DNA from: Advenella sp. S44 | Lineage (GTDB): Bacteria > Pseudomonadota > Gammaproteobacteria > Burkholderiales > Burkholderiaceae_B | Assembly (NCBI RefSeq): GCF_002810445.1 | Contig: NZ_NEXS01000009.1 | Span: 496,001 to 560,000, forward strand | Reading direction: 5' to 3' | DNA length: 64,000 nt | Shown here: positions 26,040-36,110 of the stretch, one piece after another | Numbering within the stretch: the first letter of the stretch is position 1 | How the letters are laid out: each line of letters starts with the position of its first letter | Notes under the pieces: generated by a model | Database searches by the model: none | What the model saw: the letters and a program-made list of their open reading frames with translations, nothing else | Told to the model about the DNA's origin: nothing | Translations under genes and position numbers: made by a program

Positions 26040-26891
26040 ATGTCATCTTCCCTCATCGACTTCGGTATTGCACTTGACGCCGGCATCAAGGCTGCCCATG
26101 CGGGAGCGTCGGTACTTCAGGCCTATTCACATCGACGGTCCGACCTGATCATCGATCACAAAGCCAGGAACGACCTGGTCTCTCAGGCCGACAAGGAAGC
26201 GGAATTGGCAATTCTGGATACCTTCGCACAATTGACGCCACAGTTTGGCATCGTCGCCGAAGAAACGGGCGGCACGCCCGAGGGCGCCGCCACCTGGTAC
26301 ATTGATCCGCTTGACGGCACGACCAATTATCTACACGGCATACCGCACTATGCCGTTTCGCTCGGCCTCATTGCCCATGCTGGTACAATATTGCCGCAAG
26401 CGCGCGAGCCACTGGAGCGCGACACCCCCATCGTTGCGGTTGTGTATGACCCAAACCGCGAAGAGCTTTTTACCGCCGTGGCCGGCACCGGATCCTGGCT
26501 CAACGGCCAGCGTATCTCCTGTTCCAAAACTGCAACGCTGGCAGACTCGCTGCTTGCTACGGGGTTCCCGTTTCGTGATTTTTCCTTTGAGAATCAATAC
26601 AATCCGATCTTCGATACCGCGATTCACACCACGCGCGGTCTGCGTCGCAACGGCGCTGCAGCACTGGATCTGGCCTGGGTCGCTTGCGGACGCTTCGACG
26701 GCTACTTTGAAATGGGCCTGGCCCCGTGGGACGTTGCCGCTGGCGCGCTTCTCGTGCGTGAAGCACAGGGCCGCGCAGACGATATGTACGGCAAAGATCC
26801 ATGGCCGATCAATGGTTATGTCGTGGCTGCGGGCAATGCCCTGTTCCCGGCGCTCTCTGGAATGATCGCCCCTCATCTTAACTCGCAATAG
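26040..26891 (+). CDS. suhB: Inositol-1-monophosphatase family protein SuhB
   Basis: A 283-aa Mg2+-dependent phosphatase of the IMPase family. The metal-site motifs are intact: VAEETGG (Glu), WYIDPLDGTTNYLHG (the DPLDGT core) and LAPWDVAAGALLVREAQG near the C-terminus (the WD motif). SuhB also acts in rRNA antitermination in enterobacteria; whether it does so here is not visible. The start at 26040 has CGGAG upstream; the longer frame is unsupported. mgtE follows after 20 bp, so they probably share a transcript. Confidence 0.93.
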   Translation: MSSSLIDFGIALDAGIKAAHAGASVLQAYSHRRSDLIIDHKARNDLVSQADKEAELAILDTFAQLTPQFGIVAEETGGTPEGAATWYIDPLDGTTNYLHGIPHYAVSLGLIAHAGTILPQAREPLERDTPIVAVVYDPNREELFTAVAGTGSWLNGQRISCSKTATLADSLLATGFPFRDFSFENQYNPIFDTAIHTTRGLRRNGAAALDLAWVACGRFDGYFEMGLAPWDVAAGALLVREAQGRADDMYGKDPWPINGYVVAAGNALFPALSGMIAPHLNSQ

Positions 26892-26911
26892 CTTAACCAG
26901 TAGAGACAGTC

Positions 26912-28393
26912 ATGGCGCAAAAAAATCAACAATCAACCGAAGCCATTCTCGTCAATGTGCCGCGCAGACTTGACACAGAGGATGCGCAGCTTGCGCTTGA
27001 ACGCATTCAGGAGTTATTGAAAAAGCATGCGATTGTCGAACAATTGGTGCATCGCCAGGAAGCCGACGACGATCAGTCAACACTGGTCGAAGGCCTGATC
27101 CGGCGCCAGCATGAAGCCGAACTGAGCAACACGCTCAATGCCCTGCACCCGGCCGATATCGCATTTATTCTGGAATCGTTGCCTACCGAAGAGCGGCAGC
27201 TGATCTGGGGCCTCGTCAATTCAAAATACGATGGCGATATTCTTCTGGAAGTTGATGACTGGGTCCGGGAGTCGCTGATTGCCTCTATGGATCGGGCCGA
27301 TCTGCTGGCGGCTACCGAAGATCTGGACGCCGATGAACTGGCCGACCTCGCAGCCGACTTGCCGCCGGATATCGTGGCCGAAGTACAGAAAGGGCTGACC
27401 GATGCGGAAAGAGCACAACTGCTCGAAGCCATGGGTTACCCGGAAGGTACTGTTGGCGCGATCATGGACTTCGAGATGGTCCGGGTGCGCGACGATGTCA
27501 CCCTCGAAGTGGTTCTGCGTTATCTGCGCCGCCTGAGCGAACTGCCCGATCATACCGACCAGATTTTTGTCGTGGACCGAGACGACCACATACAGGGGGT
27601 GCTGGCCATCTCCCGCTTGCTGGTGAGCGACCCGGATACCATCGTGAAAAACGTCATGAATACCGACTATCTTTCTTTGGGTCCGGATGACGAGGATCGC
27701 GAGGCGGCCAGCGCGTTCGAACGTTACGACCTGGTTTCCGCACCGGTCGTGGACCAGCAGAACCGGCTGATCGGGCGTTTGACCATTGCCGAAGTGGTGG
27801 ATGTCATTCGTGAAGACTCGCAGGAACAGGACCTGTCGCGTGCCGGTCTGCAGGAAGAGGATATTTTTGCGCCGGTCTCGAACGCCATTCGCAACCGGGC
27901 GCCATGGCTGTTATTGAATCTGTGCACCGCGTCCTGCGCCGCGTATGTCGCTTCGCAATTTGAAGACACCGTCAGCACCATTGTTATTCTGGCTTTCCTG
28001 ATGTCAATTGTGGCCGGCATCGGCGGCAATTCCGGCAACCAGACGATGACGCTTGTCATTCGCGCCCTGGCTATGGGTCGCATTACATCGAATAACGTCA
28101 AATCGCTGCTGCAGCGCGAGTTTGTGGTGACATTTCTGGTCGGTATTGCCGGCAGCCTGGTGGCAGCCGTTTTTGCCTGGCTTGTTTCACGCAGCCTGTC
28201 CATTGCGGCCGTGATGATGGCTGCACTGGTCTGCAATATGCTGATAGGGGCCATGCTTGGCGTCCTGATTCCACTGACGCGCGACCGTTTCGGCAAGGAT
28301 CCGGCCATTGGTTCGTCTGTGCTACTGACCTTTGCCACCGATTCGCTAGGTTTCTTCGTGTTCCTGGGTCTGGCTAACCTGTTTCTTATCTAG
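26912..28393 (+). CDS. mgtE: Magnesium transporter MgtE
   Basis: A 493-aa Mg2+ channel with the full MgtE architecture: an N-terminal helical MgtE_N domain (LHPADIAFILESLP), two CBS domains (about 200-320, including QIFVVDRDDHIQGVLAI and DLVSAPVVDQQNRLIG), and five C-terminal membrane helices with GIGGNSGNQTMTLVIRALA, the pore signature. The cytoplasmic part senses Mg2+ in characterised homologues. Only 20 bp separate it from suhB, which leaves no room for its own magnesium riboswitch. Confidence 0.95.
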   Translation: MAQKNQQSTEAILVNVPRRLDTEDAQLALERIQELLKKHAIVEQLVHRQEADDDQSTLVEGLIRRQHEAELSNTLNALHPADIAFILESLPTEERQLIWGLVNSKYDGDILLEVDDWVRESLIASMDRADLLAATEDLDADELADLAADLPPDIVAEVQKGLTDAERAQLLEAMGYPEGTVGAIMDFEMVRVRDDVTLEVVLRYLRRLSELPDHTDQIFVVDRDDHIQGVLAISRLLVSDPDTIVKNVMNTDYLSLGPDDEDREAASAFERYDLVSAPVVDQQNRLIGRLTIAEVVDVIREDSQEQDLSRAGLQEEDIFAPVSNAIRNRAPWLLLNLCTASCAAYVASQFEDTVSTIVILAFLMSIVAGIGGNSGNQTMTLVIRALAMGRITSNNVKSLLQREFVVTFLVGIAGSLVAAVFAWLVSRSLSIAAVMMAALVCNMLIGAMLGVLIPLTRDRFGKDPAIGSSVLLTFATDSLGFFVFLGLANLFLI

Positions 28394-28731
28394 GTTTTAT
28401 TAGGACCGGCGTTTATCAGATCGGCGCGTGGCTACACGCGCCAGCAACGGACGCACTACGCAGTTGCATTTCGGCCGCCGCGCCCCTATCAAGCGTCCAT
28501 TTACCATCGCCCGTCGGCGGCACACATGAGAAACCCACAATAAAAAACGTCCCAGACACGGGACCGCAATCCAGCCTTAGGGGCGTTTTCATGAATTTGA
28601 AGATGCTTGTGCCGTAATGACAACCACGCGCAGCGAGCACCCGACGCAAAGCTGACAACACACGTACGGACGGCTGGCACCCAACGCGACCGGCACCAAT
28701 CGCCGCAGCGGTCAGCCCGACCGCTTTGTGA
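28394..28731. other. Intergenic stretch between convergent mgtE and secA
   Basis: 338 bp downstream of both genes. It holds a minus-strand terminator at 28541-28564 and a perfect 6-bp hairpin GCGGTC-AGCCC-GACCGC at 28708-28724, close to the secA stop. No coding sequence was recognised. Confidence 0.5.
28541..28564 (-). terminator. Probable rho-independent terminator downstream of secA
   Basis: On the minus strand GTCCC-GTGTCT-GGGAC is followed by GTTTTTTA. It lies about 170 bp past the secA stop codon. Confidence 0.6.
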
Positions 28732-31482
28732 TCAGCTCAGCTTGCCATGGCAATGCTTGTATTTCTTGCCGCTGCCGCACGGGCAAGGATCATTGCGACC
28801 AATCCGACCCACCATATTCTTGACGGTGATGCCACCGGCAGATACATCGCCCTGTTCGTTAATGTCAGCATTGGCCAGGGCTTCATCATAGTCTGAATGA
28901 TGAAATTGCATGTTTGATACATGCGACTGCGCAGCATCGGCTTCGGCGGCCTCAACCTGCTCGGGCGACTGGATTTGAACTGTCATGAGCACGCGTGCCG
29001 TTTCATTGCGGATTCGCTCCAGCATGGAGGAAAACAGCTCAAATGCTTCACGCTTGTATTCCTGCTTCGGATCTTTCTGCGCGTAACCCCGCAGATGGAT
29101 GCCCTGACGCAGGTGATCCAGTGACGACAAGTGCTCGCGCCAGAGCGTATCAATGGTTTGCAACAAGATGGCGCGTTCAAACGAGATCCACTGTTCCTTG
29201 CCCACCAGCGCCACTTTGGTTTCGTAATTCTCGCGAGCCTGAGCCAGCACCGCTTCCACGATGTCCTCGTCACTCATGTTCTCGTTTTTATCCACCATGT
29301 CGACCAACGGCAGGCTGACCTGCCATTCGGCTTCCAGAGCCGTCTGCAGCGCAGGAATATCCCACTGCTCTTCCATGCTTTCAGCCGGCACGTACGTGCG
29401 CACAAAGTCGGTAATGGCAGCATCGCGCAAGTTGGCAACCAGCGGACCGGAATCGGCCTCTTCCAGCACTTCATTGCGCTGACCGTACAGCACTTTGCGC
29501 TGGTCGTTGGACACATCATCGTATTCAAGCAATTGCTTGCGAATATCGAAGTTGCGGCCTTCCACCTTGCGCTGCGCCGATTCAATCGACCGCGAAACCA
29601 TTTTTGCTTCAATAGGCTCGCCATCGGTGCCCAGCCGGTCCATAATGGCGCGCACGCGATCGCCCGCAAAAATGCGCATGAGCGAGTCGTCCAGCGACAG
29701 ATAGAAGCGAGACGATCCCGGATCGCCCTGGCGACCGGCACGGCCCCGCAACTGATTGTCAATCCGGCGCGATTCGTGCCTTTCGGTACCAATAATGCGC
29801 AAGCCTCCGGCCTGCTTGACCTGTTCGTTGACGGGCAGCCATTTTTCACGAATAGCGGCAATGCGTTCGTCTTTCTGGGCCGGCGTGAGTGTATCGTCTG
29901 CGCGCACCAGAGAAATGGCTTTCTCGATACTGCCGCCCAGCACGATATCGGTACCACGGCCGGCCATATTGGTCGCAATGGTAATTTTGCCCGGCTTGCC
30001 GGCTTCGGCCACAATCTCGGCCTCACGCGCGTGCTGCTTGGCGTTGAGCACGTCATGCGGCAGATTCTCTTTTTTCAGCAGTTCGGACAGGACTTCGGAG
30101 TTTTCAATGCTCGTGGTGCCGACCAATACCGGCTGATTGCGCTGGTGACAATCGCGGATATCCTTGATGATGGCCGCAAACTTTTCCTGATCGTTCTTGA
30201 AAATCTGGTCGTTCTGATCATCCCTGACCATCGGCAGGTTGGTTGGAATAATGACCGTTTCCAGGCCGTAGATTTCCTGGAATTCGTAGGCTTCAGTATC
30301 GGCTGTACCGGTCATACCGCCCAGTTTCTTGTACATGCGGAAAAAATTCTGGAACGTGATCGACGCCAGTGTCTGGTTTTCGTTCTGGATTGCGACCCCT
30401 TCCTTGGCTTCCACGGCCTGGTGCAGGCCATCGGACCAGCGCCGTCCTGCCATGAAACGGCCGGTGAATTCGTCCACGATGACGATCTCGCCGTCATTGA
30501 CTACATAATGCTGGTCGCGAAAGAACAGATTATGGGCACGCAATGCCACCATCAGATGGTGCATCAGTGTGATATGACGCGGCTCATACAGCGATTCACC
30601 TTGCGGCAGCATGCCCAGGCGCGTCAGAATTTCTTCGGCGTGCTCGTGTCCGGCTTCGGACATATAAATCTGCTGGGACTTTTCATCAACCCAGAAGTCG
30701 CCTTCCGGCTCAGGTTCCTGCGGCTTGGGTTCGGCAGCCATGCGCGTGAGCATGGCCGGCACCTGATTCATCTTGACATACAACTCAGTGTTGTCGTCGG
30801 CCTGACCAGAAATGATGAGCGGAGTACGAGCCTCATCGATCAGGATCGAATCCACTTCGTCGACAATGGCGTAGCTCAGTTCGCGTTGACGTCGGTCTTC
30901 AGCGCGATATTCCATATTGTCGCGCAGGTAGTCAAAGCCAAATTCGTTATTGGTACCATAAGTGATATCGGCGCGATAAGCGGCGAACTTTTCGGCACTG
31001 TCCTGTTCTGGCACCACCACACCCACGCTCAGGCCCAGAAAGTTGTACAACCGCCCCATTTGCTGCGCATCGCGTCGCGCCAGATAATCATTGACCGTGA
31101 CGACATGCACGCCCTTGCCGGTCAGCGCATTCAGATACACAGGCAGCGTACTCATCAGGGTTTTACCCTCACCGGTACGCATTTCAGCGATTTTGCCGTA
31201 ATGCAGGGTAATACCGCCGATCATTTGTACATCAAAGTGACGCATGCCCAGCACACGGCGCGACGCTTCGCGCACCACGGCAAACGCCTCGGGCAGCATG
31301 GCGTCCAGATCTCCGTCCTGTTGATAGCGAGCCTTGAATTCCTCGGTTTTCGCCGCCAGCGCCTCATCGGACAGGGCTTCGATGGTTTTTTCCAGACCGT
31401 TGATTCTGGTAACCAGTTTGCGGTACTGCTTCAGAAGGCGATCGTTACGGCTGCCAACAATTTTTTTGAGTAAAGAAATCAT
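28732..31482 (-). CDS. secA: Protein translocase ATPase SecA
   Basis: A 916-aa motor of the Sec system that drives preproteins through SecYEG. Visible features are [20 protein letters not shown] (Walker A), [20 protein letters not shown] (DEAD-like box), [17 protein letters not shown] and [18 protein letters not shown] (helicase motif VI region), and the C-terminal zinc-binding tail [14 protein letters not shown] that contacts SecB. Length is normal. It is transcribed toward mgtE, with the M23 peptidase gene directly upstream. The 780-codon open frame opposite it is an antisense shadow. Confidence 0.98.
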   Translation of the reverse strand: MISLLKKIVGSRNDRLLKQYRKLVTRINGLEKTIEALSDEALAAKTEEFKARYQQDGDLDAMLPEAFAVVREASRRVLGMRHFDVQMIGGITLHYGKIAEMRTGEGKTLMSTLPVYLNALTGKGVHVVTVNDYLARRDAQQMGRLYNFLGLSVGVVVPEQDSAEKFAAYRADITYGTNNEFGFDYLRDNMEYRAEDRRQRELSYAIVDEVDSILIDEARTPLIISGQADDNTELYVKMNQVPAMLTRMAAEPKPQEPEPEGDFWVDEKSQQIYMSEAGHEHAEEILTRLGMLPQGESLYEPRHITLMHHLMVALRAHNLFFRDQHYVVNDGEIVIVDEFTGRFMAGRRWSDGLHQAVEAKEGVAIQNENQTLASITFQNFFRMYKKLGGMTGTADTEAYEFQEIYGLETVIIPTNLPMVRDDQNDQIFKNDQEKFAAIIKDIRDCHQRNQPVLVGTTSIENSEVLSELLKKENLPHDVLNAKQHAREAEIVAEAGKPGKITIATNMAGRGTDIVLGGSIEKAISLVRADDTLTPAQKDERIAAIREKWLPVNEQVKQAGGLRIIGTERHESRRIDNQLRGRAGRQGDPGSSRFYLSLDDSLMRIFAGDRVRAIMDRLGTDGEPIEAKMVSRSIESAQRKVEGRNFDIRKQLLEYDDVSNDQRKVLYGQRNEVLEEADSGPLVANLRDAAITDFVRTYVPAESMEEQWDIPALQTALEAEWQVSLPLVDMVDKNENMSDEDIVEAVLAQARENYETKVALVGKEQWISFERAILLQTIDTLWREHLSSLDHLRQGIHLRGYAQKDPKQEYKREAFELFSSMLERIRNETARVLMTVQIQSPEQVEAAEADAAQSHVSNMQFHHSDYDEALANADINEQGDVSAGGITVKNMVGRIGRNDPCPCGSGKKYKHCHGKLS

Positions 31483-31565
31483 TCTGCTTTCAGAGTAATC
31501 AGGAAAAATTCAATGGGTGTTCTTCCTGACAGGTTAGTGAGTCATCACGAGAAAATCATATTAGT

Positions 31566-32645
31566 TTAACGCATACGGGGCCGGGTAGTGATTCCGGAAG
31601 GCAACTTGACGCGCTCTTTTGTATCAGTGACGATTTTACTGCTGAGCGCAGCTGCGCCGACCTGCTCTGCGCGTTCGAGCAGGCTATCGGGTTCGGCACT
31701 GGCCACCGCTGTGGACGAAGACATCTGGCTCAGAAAGGCAATCGGGTCTGTAGGTTCGCCATCGACACGAACTTCGAAATGCACGTGCGCACCGGTTGAG
31801 CGCCCCGTACTACCGACCTTGGCGATAACCTGTCGTTTGGCCACGAGGTCGCCGGCCTTGACCAGCAGCTTTGAATTGTGCGCATAGCGAGTGACCACGC
31901 CATTGCCGTGATCAATATCGACGACGTTACCATAACCGCTCATCATTCCTGCTGATATGACGATGCCGGCCGACGCCGCATACACGGAAGTGCCGGCAGG
32001 CGCGGCAAAATCAACGCCACTATGTAACATATAGCGCCCCGTGACGGGATTTTTGCGCCAGCCATACGTTGATGAGATTCTGGCTTTGTTCATGGAAACG
32101 GGAATGGCGGTGGGCGTACGCTGCAACTGGGCACCCCGCATTTGCATGGCCAGGTCAGTCAGCTTGAGCATATCATCACCGTGCGACAAGGCCGACTTCA
32201 GACTATCGAGTTCACGACCCAGTTCTTCTGCCGAGACCACGCTATGATTCTCCGGTTCCAGATCCTCCATCGGCTCGTCACTGGCCTGGACATTCTGGCT
32301 AAGCAGTTGGTGCAATTCCGATGTTTCGGCATCGGCGCCCGTAGTGGCCGCCAGGCGTTCGCCCAGGCGGGCGATGGTATCGGCCTTGGCCCGCAACTGC
32401 CCGATCTGTGAGGCCATCACGTTCAGGTTATGCCGGATCAGCGCCGCATCACGCAGTGCTTCGGGCCTGGATTCTACCGAGGCCACCTCTTCGGCCACGG
32501 GCAGCGAAGGCAGCCCGAAATGGCGTTCCAACAATGCACCAGCAGCAACCGCCAGGCCCAGGCTCATCATTGATACACTGAATGCCCAGACTTTCTTTGT
32601 CTTCACAGGAGTGGTATTCTGCGAAGCATGTTGCTCTTCTTTCAA
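31566..32645 (-). CDS. M23 family metallopeptidase, membrane-anchored
   Basis: A 359-aa predicted peptidoglycan endopeptidase or LytM regulator. It has a single N-terminal membrane segment (about 20-40), a helical, probably coiled-coil region (IGQLRAKADTIARLGERL), and a C-terminal M23 domain with HSGVDFAAPAGTSVYA and GAHVHFEVRVDG (zinc ligands His, Asp and HxH). Zinc sites look complete, so it may be an active enzyme. The start TTG at 32645 is chosen because it gives a normal N-terminus with AGG seven bases upstream; the longer frame runs over the divergent neighbour. Such a gene beside secA is common in Burkholderiales. Confidence 0.87.
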   Translation of the reverse strand: MKEEQHASQNTTPVKTKKVWAFSVSMMSLGLAVAAGALLERHFGLPSLPVAEEVASVESRPEALRDAALIRHNLNVMASQIGQLRAKADTIARLGERLAATTGADAETSELHQLLSQNVQASDEPMEDLEPENHSVVSAEELGRELDSLKSALSHGDDMLKLTDLAMQMRGAQLQRTPTAIPVSMNKARISSTYGWRKNPVTGRYMLHSGVDFAAPAGTSVYAASAGIVISAGMMSGYGNVVDIDHGNGVVTRYAHNSKLLVKAGDLVAKRQVIAKVGSTGRSTGAHVHFEVRVDGEPTDPIAFLSQMSSSTAVASAEPDSLLERAEQVGAAALSSKIVTDTKERVKLPSGITTRPRMR

Positions 32646-32666
32646 TTTCGTACCTGTTAAAAAATA

Positions 32667-33170
32667 ATGGCTCTGTTTTACAAAAAAAAAGGTACTTCGC
32701 GCCGCGATCGAGGCGAAGGTAAAACGGCCGCAAATTGGTTGGGACATGACGCCCGCCGGAGCCGGTTGCTGGAGACCGCTGCACAGTTCAACCTGATACA
32801 GGGACTGATCGCGCAGGCACTGCAACTCCCGGTAGGTCATGCGTGTCGCGTTGTCGGACTGGAGAACGGCACCCTGATTATTGCTGTCCCCAGCGCAGCT
32901 CACGCAGCAAAAATTCGGCAATTGACCACAACTATACATCAGCTGTTGGTCGCCAAAGGGCAACGCGTGGATGAAATCCGCATAAAAATTCAGGCCGGAC
33001 TCAGACCTGCGCCTATAACGGGGGTCGCAACGCCCCCCGTTATCAGCCAGGATTTAAGCGATCAGGCCCGGCATGCACTCGTTGACCTGCAACAGGCCAC
33101 GAATAATCAGGAACTGGCCGAAACCCTGGCCCGCATCCTTGAAAAACATCAGGCCAAACGCCAGTCCTGA
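32667..33170 (+). CDS. DUF721/DciA-like protein
   Basis: A 167-aa protein with the DUF721 domain (about residues 30-100: [20 protein letters not shown], then [17 protein letters not shown]). DciA proteins of this family recruit the replicative helicase DnaB in bacteria lacking DnaC; this role is inferred from the family. The last 22 bp overlap the 3' end of lpxC on the opposite strand, so the two convergent genes share their ends. It is divergent from the M23 gene with only 21 bp between starts. No clear ribosome binding site precedes the ATG. Confidence 0.75.
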   Translation: MALFYKKKGTSRRDRGEGKTAANWLGHDARRSRLLETAAQFNLIQGLIAQALQLPVGHACRVVGLENGTLIIAVPSAAHAAKIRQLTTTIHQLLVAKGQRVDEIRIKIQAGLRPAPITGVATPPVISQDLSDQARHALVDLQQATNNQELAETLARILEKHQAKRQS

Positions 33171-34072
33171 CTGACGGCATCGGCTGCTGCCGCTGCAGAA
33201 TCATAGGTAATGATTTCGTAAGCATCGGGCTGAGACAGCAGTGTGCGCGCCAGCTTGTTATTCAACGCATGGCCGGACTTGCAGGCCACATAGCGCGCCA
33301 ATAAGGGATAACCGATCAGATACAGATCGCCAATCGCGTCCAGAATCTTGTGCTTGACGAATTCGTCATCGTAACGCAGACCGTCAGAATTCAGAATGCG
33401 AAATTCGTCCATCACGATGGCATTGTCCAGGCTGCCGCCGCGTGCCAGGCCATGCGCACGCATGGTTTCGACTTCCTGTGCGAAGCCAAAGGTACGGGCC
33501 CGGGCAATTTCGCGGGTGTAGGAATCGCGCGCGAAATCGACCTCGGCGAAACTGGCCGTGGAGTCAATGGCCGGGTGATGAAAGTTGATCGAAAAGGCCA
33601 GGGAGAATCCGGCATAGGGCTCCAGTCGGGCCCATTTGGCGTTTTCTCCTTCACCGTCCTGCACTTCAATGGTTTTGAGCACACGCAAAAATCGCTTGGG
33701 GGCGTCCTGCTCCACAATGCCGGCCGAGCGCAGCAGATACACAAAGGTGCCGGCGCTGCCGTCCATGATGGGCACTTCTTCGGCGTTCAGGTCGACGTGG
33801 ATGTTATCGATTCCCAGGCCTGCCAGCGCAGACATCAGGTGCTCAACTGTGGAAACGCGCACATCGCCATTTTGCAGCACTGACGCCATCCGCGTGTCGC
33901 CGACCTTGTCTGCAACAGCGGGTAAATCGACAACCTCGGGCGTATCGACCCGGTGAAAAATAATGCCGGTATTGGGCTGCGCAGGGCGCAATGTAATTTC
34001 AACCCTGCGACCCGAATGCATGCCGACGCCGGTGGTTTTCACCAGATTCTTGATGGTTCTTTGTCGTAGCAT
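33149..34072 (-). CDS. lpxC: UDP-3-O-acyl-N-acetylglucosamine deacetylase LpxC
   Basis: A 307-aa zinc enzyme that commits to lipid A synthesis. It begins [21 protein letters not shown] and has [17 protein letters not shown] (zinc His), [30 protein letters not shown] (zinc His and Asp) and [13 protein letters not shown] (catalytic His). Length matches the family (about 305). It closes the division/cell-wall region as in other betaproteobacteria, separated from ftsZ by a strong terminator, so it should have its own promoter in 34073-34450. Confidence 0.97.
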   Translation of the reverse strand: MLRQRTIKNLVKTTGVGMHSGRRVEITLRPAQPNTGIIFHRVDTPEVVDLPAVADKVGDTRMASVLQNGDVRVSTVEHLMSALAGLGIDNIHVDLNAEEVPIMDGSAGTFVYLLRSAGIVEQDAPKRFLRVLKTIEVQDGEGENAKWARLEPYAGFSLAFSINFHHPAIDSTASFAEVDFARDSYTREIARARTFGFAQEVETMRAHGLARGGSLDNAIVMDEFRILNSDGLRYDDEFVKHKILDAIGDLYLIGYPLLARYVACKSGHALNNKLARTLLSQPDAYEIITYDSAAAAADAVSQDWRLA

Positions 34073-34150
34073 CGTATTCTCAATTTACAAAAATATAACT
34101 CAATTCATGAACACACCATCGGCAGGTGTGGTGGCGGCCTGTCACTGCCC

Positions 34151-34333
34151 GTGTTGGTGATCGCAAAGTGCGCGATGCGGGGTGAGGACTTCAATGTCGC
34201 ACAGCTATTGGGATTGCCCGAAAGCCAGGCGCAGCAAGCCATGAAAGCTGCGGTGCCTTTGGTGTCGCGTTACGTAAACACTGCGTTACAGCAGAATTGT
34301 CGCGTGACGCCGGTTGCAAAAGCCGATATTTGA
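34151..34333 (+). CDS. Possible small protein, unrecognised
   Basis: A 60-codon open frame starting with GTG, lying in the ftsZ-lpxC gap on the opposite strand. Its middle (VAQLLGLPESQAQQAMKAAVPLVSRYV) looks like an amphipathic helix pair, faintly recalling DUF937 proteins, and reads more like protein than chance. There is no convincing ribosome binding site, and the frame may simply be antisense to the lpxC leader. I would not treat it as established. Confidence 0.25.
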   Translation: MLVIAKCAMRGEDFNVAQLLGLPESQAQQAMKAAVPLVSRYVNTALQQNCRVTPVAKADI

Positions 34334-34452
34334 TACCTGATGTCAAAGACACCTATCGTTCCCGAGTATTTTACTCTGATTAAGGCTAAAAAGCGCGTAT
34401 TTACGGCACGAGCTGTTTCAATTGACATCGGAAACAAACCGCAAAATCAAAG

Positions 34453-34479
34453 AAAAACGACCCAAAAAGGGTCGTTTTT
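34453..34479. terminator. Bidirectional terminator after ftsZ
   Basis: AAAAACGACCC-AAAAA-GGGTCGTTTTT is a perfect 11-bp stem with T-runs on both strands. It sits about 85 bp beyond the ftsZ stop and should end the division-cluster transcript. Confidence 0.88.
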
Positions 34480-34563
34480 CCTGTAAGGAGCCATTTCAAA
34501 AGGGAAACCGGGTCCGGACCGGGCAGCAGCCCGGACTCGGTGTTGGGACAAAACGGCGATCAG

Positions 34564-35796
34564 TCAGTCAGCCTGTTTGCGCAGGAAAGCGGGAATGTCG
34601 AAACGCTCGACACCCGAAGACTCCATGGCACGAACTTGCTGTTCAAACTGAGCCTTGTTAGGCGCTGTGCCACCGCCGCCGCGACCAGAACGGATCACGG
34701 TAGGAGGCACAGGAGCGGGAGCGCGCCCGCCGCTAGGCTGGTTCAGGAAGCTGCCGCCGTACAGATCGGTGTTGCCGCCGTGGGTGCCGGTCAGAACATC
34801 AAACTCTTCATCGGCGCTATTGTTAACGACCAGTTCAGGCTGCTTGCGACCCAAGCCCGTTGCAACAACGGTAACACGCAGCTCGTCGGCCATATCGTCG
34901 TCATAGGCGCTACCCACGATAATGGTGGCGTCTTTGGCGGCGTAACTGCTGATGATTTCGTTGATGAGGCGAGTTTCGCTCATTTTGAGCGAGCGGCTGG
35001 CGGTAATATTGACCAGCAGACCACGTGCCCCGTTCAGATCCACGCCTTCGAGCAGTGGGCAGGCAATCGCGTTTTCTGCGGCAATACGCGCACGATCGGG
35101 ACCCGATGCAACGGCAGTACCCATCATGGCCTGGCCATGCTCGCCCATGATTGTTTTCACGTCTTCGAAGTCGACGTTAATGTTACCCTGAACATTGATA
35201 ATTTCTGCAATGCCCGCGCAGGCGTTGTACAGGACGTTGTCGGCTTCCTTGAAGCAGTCGTCCTGGGAAGCGTCGTCGCCCATCAGCTCGTACAGCTTTT
35301 CGTTCAGCACCACGATCAGGGAATGGACATGCTTGGACAAATCTGCGATGCCTTCTTCAGCAGCGCGCAGTCGTTTAGTTCCTTCGAACGTAAAGGGTTT
35401 TGTCACCACACCCACTGTGAGGATACCCAGTTCCTTGGCCACTTCGGCCACAACAGGACCGGCTCCGGTACCTGTGCCACCGCCCATACCCGCAGTAATG
35501 AACACCATATTGGCGCCGTTGAGCGCTGCGCGAATTTCTTCACGCGCCGTTTCTGCTGCTGCACGGCCTTGCTCCGGCTTGGCGCCCGCTCCTAAACCGC
35601 TACGGCCCAGACGGATCTGAACCGGCGCTTCAGTGCCGCTCAGCGCCTGCATGTCTGTATTTGCGCAGATAAAATCCACGCCCTTGAGGCCGGCACGCAT
35701 CATGTGTGAAATGGCATTGCCACCTGCACCGCCCACACCGATCACCTTGATTACGGTGCCGCTGTTGTTGCTATCGTCCAATAATTGAAAGTCCAT
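34564..35796 (-). CDS. ftsZ: Cell division GTPase FtsZ
   Basis: A 410-aa tubulin-like GTPase forming the Z-ring. It has IKVIGVGGAGGNAISHM near the start, the tubulin signature GGGTGTG (105-111) and the conserved C-terminal peptide DIPAFLR that binds FtsA/ZipA. A flexible Pro/Gly/Arg-rich linker precedes that tail. The start at 35796 matches the universal N-terminus; the open frame upstream is not used. It lies 314 bp after ftsA, so it probably also has a private promoter. Confidence 0.98.
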   Translation of the reverse strand: MDFQLLDDSNNSGTVIKVIGVGGAGGNAISHMMRAGLKGVDFICANTDMQALSGTEAPVQIRLGRSGLGAGAKPEQGRAAAETAREEIRAALNGANMVFITAGMGGGTGTGAGPVVAEVAKELGILTVGVVTKPFTFEGTKRLRAAEEGIADLSKHVHSLIVVLNEKLYELMGDDASQDDCFKEADNVLYNACAGIAEIINVQGNINVDFEDVKTIMGEHGQAMMGTAVASGPDRARIAAENAIACPLLEGVDLNGARGLLVNITASRSLKMSETRLINEIISSYAAKDATIIVGSAYDDDMADELRVTVVATGLGRKQPELVVNNSADEEFDVLTGTHGGNTDLYGGSFLNQPSGGRAPAPVPPTVIRSGRGGGGTAPNKAQFEQQVRAMESSGVERFDIPAFLRKQAD

Positions 35797-36110
35797 ATTC
35801 CCAACTCCTGTATTCCGAAACGTATTAACGAAAAAGTTCCACTGCATTTTTCGGAAACCGTCTCAAAAACAATGCCAGCGCCTGTCTCGCATCGTACTTG
35901 AACCGTCTCCATAGCCATCTGCCCGGCCATTATTTGGCAGTTATTGATTTGCGCGCTGCCACGCGATCTGGCAAAAAAGCTGTGCTGCGTTTACTGCAAT
36001 CCTGCATTGTGTTTGACAAAACATTTACACCATCTTCACAACGCTTCAAAAAGCATGACAAATGCCCCTTGTGACTACTGCCGAAGCAACTGTTGCGCCT
36101 CTTCAGTATT
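35797..36110. other. ftsA-ftsZ intergenic region
   Basis: 314 bp without a gene, unusual inside this otherwise tightly packed cluster. It is the natural place for a dedicated ftsZ promoter; I saw several TTGTCA/TTGAAG-like -35 elements on the minus strand but no convincing pair with a -10. Confidence 0.45.

Noticed and set aside
26892-26911. Magnesium riboswitch before mgtE
   Set aside because: Only 20 bp separate suhB and mgtE, far too short.
29131-31473. 780-codon open frame on the plus strand opposite secA
   Set aside because: It lies fully within secA, has no recognisable domain, and is rich in His/Phe/Gln as expected for the antisense of a biased coding sequence.
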